NCBI RefSeq assembly: GCF_014648415.1
Contig: NZ_BMRB01000012.1
Coordinates: 1-64,000, forward strand
DNA length: 64,000 nucleotides
Direction of reading: 5' to 3'
Origin: Actinokineospora fastidiosa
GTDB taxonomy: Bacteria > Actinomycetota > Actinomycetes > Mycobacteriales > Pseudonocardiaceae
How positions within the stretch are numbered: position 1 is the stretch's first letter; every line of letters begins with the position of its first letter. Position numbers and translations under genes: made by a program. The notes beneath the pieces were generated by a model. That model was not told where the DNA came from. It made no database searches and saw nothing but the letters and a program-made list of their open reading frames with translations. Below are positions 61,318 through 64,000 of this stretch, in pieces.

Positions 61318-64000
61318 ATGAGACCGCAGGTCCTCCTCGCCGCGACCGTGACGCTAGGCGCGACCCTGACGCCGCTCGCCGTCGCGGCCGAACCCGAGGC
61401 GCCCCCACCCGCGGGCGTCTCCGTGCTGGTCTTCCACGGACCGGCCGCCGAACAGAAAGACCCCGTGGAGAAGGCCGCCGCCGCCATCGCCCAGATCGGC
61501 GCGGCGAACGGCATCGGCGTCGACAGCGCGTCGGACCCGGCCGTCTTCACCGCCGCGAACCTCGACCGCTACCGCGGCGTCGTGTTCCTCTCCGCCGAGG
61601 GCGTGACCCTCGACCGCGGCCAGGAGAGCGCGCTGCGGGACTACATGGCCGACGGCGGCGGCTTCCTCGGCGTGTCCGACGCGGCCAAGGCCCAGGACGA
61701 GTCCGACTGGTTCACCGGCCTCATCGGCACCCGCCCGGTCGGCAGCCGCCCGACGCCGGAGACGGTCGCCAAGGTGAGCGCCAGCGCGGAGAACCCGCCG
61801 CAGGAGACCAAGGACAAGCTGGTCGACGGCGACGAGAACACCAAGTGGCTGACCTTCGCCCGCACCGGCTGGGTCACCATGGAGCTGGCCGAGCCGACCG
61901 CCGTGGCCCGCTACTCGCTGACCTCGGCCAACGACTTCCCCGGCCGGGACCCCAAGGACTGGACGCTGAGCGGCTCCACCGACGGGCAGAACTGGACGGA
62001 GCTGGACAAGCGCACGGGGGAGGCGTTCTCCGACCGGTTCCAGACCCGCGAGTTCGAGCTCGCCAACACCACCGCGTACAAGTACTTCAAGCTCGACATC
62101 ACCGCCAACCACGGTGAGCCGCTGATCCAGCTCGCCGACTTCCTGCTGTTCCGCAAGGACCCGGCGCCGACGCCCGAGCCCGAGGTGGCCGAGTCGGTGG
62201 TCAACCTCGTCGACCGGCAGCACCCGGCCAACCAGGGCATCCCGGTCAAGTGGACCCGCGCGGACCGCTGGCTGAACTGGGAGCCCAACCCGATCGGCAC
62301 GGTGCACACCGTCGCGCAGGTCGAGGAGCGCCACTACGACCCGGGCCAGGGCGCCAACGGCGCGTTCCACCCGGTGTCCTGGTGCCGCGACTACGAGGGC
62401 GGCCGCTCCTTCTACACCGGCATGGGCCACACCGAGGCGGGCTACGGCGAGGAGAACTTCCGCAAGCACCTGCTCGGCGCCCTGCAGTGGACCACGGGCA
62501 TCGTCCGGGCCGACTGCCAGGCGACCATCGCCGCGAACTACAAGGTCGAGCGGCTGACCGCGCAGAACAAGCAGGGCCAGCTCGACCAGATCGGCGAGCC
62601 GCACGGCATGGACATCGCGCCCGACGGCACCGTGTTCTACATCGGCAAGGCGGCCTGCCCCAGCGGCCCGATCGTGCCGTGGGAGAACCCGAAGGTCGGT
62701 CTGGGCTGCGGCACCATCCACACCTGGGACCCCGACACCAAGAAGGTCTCGCTGCTGACCACGCTCGAGGTCATGGGCAACCGCGGCAGCGGGTCCGAGC
62801 TGGTCAAGAACGAGGAGGGCCTGGTCGGCATCGCGCTCGACCCGGACTTCGCCGACAACGGCTGGGTCTACGTCTACTGGATGCCGCACGAGTCCATCGA
62901 CCGCGACAAGCGGATCGGCAAGCGCACCATCTCCCGCTTCACCTACGCCGACGGGACGATCGACCAGGCGACCCGGGTGGACCTGCTGGAGTGGGACGCG
63001 CAGATCCACAGCTGCTGCCACGCGGGCGGCGGCATGGCCTTCGACAAGGACGGCAACCTCTACATCGGCTCCGGCGACAACAACTCGTCGCAGGGTTCCG
63101 AGGGGTACTCGGGCAACAACTGGACCGCCGAGTACAAGGGCGTGTCCTTCCAGGACGCGCGCCGCACCTCGGGCAACACCAACGACCTCAACGGCAAGAT
63201 CCTGCGGATCCACCCCGAGGCCGACGGCAGCTACACCATCCCCGAGGGCAACCTGTTCCCCGAGTCCGCGGACCCGGGCGACAAGACCCGTCCCGAGATC
63301 TACGTGATGGGCGTGCGCAACATCGCCCGGCTCGACATCGACCCGGTGCACAACTGGCTGACCGCGGGCTGGGTCGGTCCGGACGCGTTCGCGCCCAGCC
63401 CCGAGCTCGGCCCGGCCAAGTACGAGACGGCGACCATCATCACCGAGTCGGGCAACCACGGTTGGCCGTACTGCATGGGCAACCGCCAGCCGTACCGGGA
63501 CCGCAGCAACACTGACGCCAGCGTGCTCACCGGCTGGTACGACTGCGACAACCCGAAGAACAACTCTCCGCGCAACACGGGCCTGGTGGACCTGCCGCCG
63601 GTCAAGGACAACATGATCTGGTACTCGCCGGGCGGCGGCGGGCCGATCTTCCCCGACCGCGGTGACGGCATCCCGACCTACAAGGACGAGGACGCCATCT
63701 ACACCCAGCCGTACCTGCGTGGCGGCGGCCAGGCCGTCATGTCCGGCCCGACCTACCAGCGCGAGCTGGTCGACACCGACAGCGGCGTCGCGTGGCCGGA
63801 GTACTGGGACGGCAAGTGGTTCATCGGCGACCAGTCGAACTCGGCCAACCGCATCGCGGTCACGGTCGACCCGAAGGGCGTCCCGGCGCAGGCGCCGCCG
63901 CTGTTCGCCGAGACGCTGCGGCAGATCATCCCGGGCGGGCGGAGCGACACGTCGCTGCAGAGCTGGATGGACGCCAAGTTCGGTCCCGACGGCGCGCTCT
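61318..64000 (+). CDS. Secreted ThuA-discoidin-sugar dehydrogenase fusion, 3' part outside the window
   Basis: At least 894 residues, open at the right edge. A signal peptide ends near AVA (~23). A ThuA-like domain starts at ~33 (VSVLVFHG, DGGGFLGVSD) and resumes at ~300-400 (HPANQGIPVKW, GGRSFYTGMGHTEAGYGEENFRKHLLG). A discoidin/F5-8C-type carbohydrate-binding module (~155-285: DGDENTKWLTF, WTLSGSTDGQNW) is inserted between the halves. A PQQ-type sugar dehydrogenase propeller begins near 425 (EPHGMDIAPDGTVFYIG, GLVGIALDPDF, CCHAGGGMAFDKDGNLYIGSGD). AAGGAG precedes the ATG. It probably oxidises sugars on glycans; the ThuA part is of unknown activity. Coupled to the laccase gene. Confidence 0.88.
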   Translation, partial: MRPQVLLAATVTLGATLTPLAVAAEPEAPPPAGVSVLVFHGPAAEQKDPVEKAAAAIAQIGAANGIGVDSASDPAVFTAANLDRYRGVVFLSAEGVTLDRGQESALRDYMADGGGFLGVSDAAKAQDESDWFTGLIGTRPVGSRPTPETVAKVSASAENPPQETKDKLVDGDENTKWLTFARTGWVTMELAEPTAVARYSLTSANDFPGRDPKDWTLSGSTDGQNWTELDKRTGEAFSDRFQTREFELANTTAYKYFKLDITANHGEPLIQLADFLLFRKDPAPTPEPEVAESVVNLVDRQHPANQGIPVKWTRADRWLNWEPNPIGTVHTVAQVEERHYDPGQGANGAFHPVSWCRDYEGGRSFYTGMGHTEAGYGEENFRKHLLGALQWTTGIVRADCQATIAANYKVERLTAQNKQGQLDQIGEPHGMDIAPDGTVFYIGKAACPSGPIVPWENPKVGLGCGTIHTWDPDTKKVSLLTTLEVMGNRGSGSELVKNEEGLVGIALDPDFADNGWVYVYWMPHESIDRDKRIGKRTISRFTYADGTIDQATRVDLLEWDAQIHSCCHAGGGMAFDKDGNLYIGSGDNNSSQGSEGYSGNNWTAEYKGVSFQDARRTSGNTNDLNGKILRIHPEADGSYTIPEGNLFPESADPGDKTRPEIYVMGVRNIARLDIDPVHNWLTAGWVGPDAFAPSPELGPAKYETATIITESGNHGWPYCMGNRQPYRDRSNTDASVLTGWYDCDNPKNNSPRNTGLVDLPPVKDNMIWYSPGGGGPIFPDRGDGIPTYKDEDAIYTQPYLRGGGQAVMSGPTYQRELVDTDSGVAWPEYWDGKWFIGDQSNSANRIAVTVDPKGVPAQAPPLFAETLRQIIPGGRSDTSLQSWMDAKFGPDGAL

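Overview
The window is very GC-rich, tightly packed DNA. Many starts are GTG, Shine-Dalgarno sequences are clear, and many genes share 4-nt ATGA/GTGA overlaps. SARP/AfsR, LAL and StrR-type regulators, a Streptomyces-type subtilisin inhibitor, a small laccase and a terpenoid cluster all point to a filamentous actinomycete. A Pseudonocardiales organism (Saccharothrix/Actinosynnema/Lentzea-like) is my guess; the sequence alone does not fix the genus.

Bases 1-24.9 kb hold a terpenoid-type biosynthetic gene cluster, almost all on the minus strand. It includes dedicated MEP-pathway genes: ispG, cut by the window edge, and a single gene fusing IspH to DXS. It also has a polyprenyl diphosphate synthase, a cobalamin-type radical SAM enzyme, two SAM methyltransferases, a flavin monooxygenase and a UbiA prenyltransferase (the only structural gene on the plus strand). 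The rest are a PhyH-type Fe(II)/2OG oxygenase, four cytochromes P450, a glycosyltransferase, a sugar-nucleotide SDR and a squalene/hopene-cyclase-like protein whose catalytic DXDD motif reads ESED. A StrR/ParB-like regulator, carrying a perfect StrR-type operator inside its own coding sequence, is divergent from an AfsR-like SARP. Together these suggest a methylated, glycosylated, heavily oxidised cyclic terpenoid or meroterpenoid. I cannot name the product.

24.9-31.8 kb carries a spermidine-synthase-like protein, a LAL regulator and two secreted serine proteases (subtilase and chymotrypsin fold), closed by a strong terminator. 31.9-36.3 kb is a sensory/transport operon: OmpR-type regulator, Nramp-like transporter, histidine kinase and TAXI-type binding lipoprotein, with an 11-bp-phased direct repeat upstream of the transporter gene. 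36.4-42.8 kb contains a second AfsR-like regulator, two coupled mini-ORFs behind a strong hairpin, a secreted HAF-repeat-like protein, a YjbR-like protein and a MerR/aldo-keto reductase pair. Two local tandem duplications have left gene-end remnants here.

42.9-54.4 kb encodes a transmembrane pseudokinase and an operon for a two-component system, an FN3/propeller surface protein, MoxR ATPase, DUF58 protein and a transglutaminase-like membrane protein lacking its catalytic Cys and His. A small SARP, a LuxR-type regulator and an orphan response regulator follow. 54.4-59.0 kb holds a lipoprotein, SDR, MFS exporter, DUF4383 protein, subtilisin inhibitor, a probably 5'-truncated HNH nuclease and an S4 RNA-binding protein. 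59.0-60.3 kb is non-coding and repetitive. The window ends with a Tat-exported two-domain laccase and a secreted ThuA/discoidin/sugar-dehydrogenase fusion cut by the right edge.
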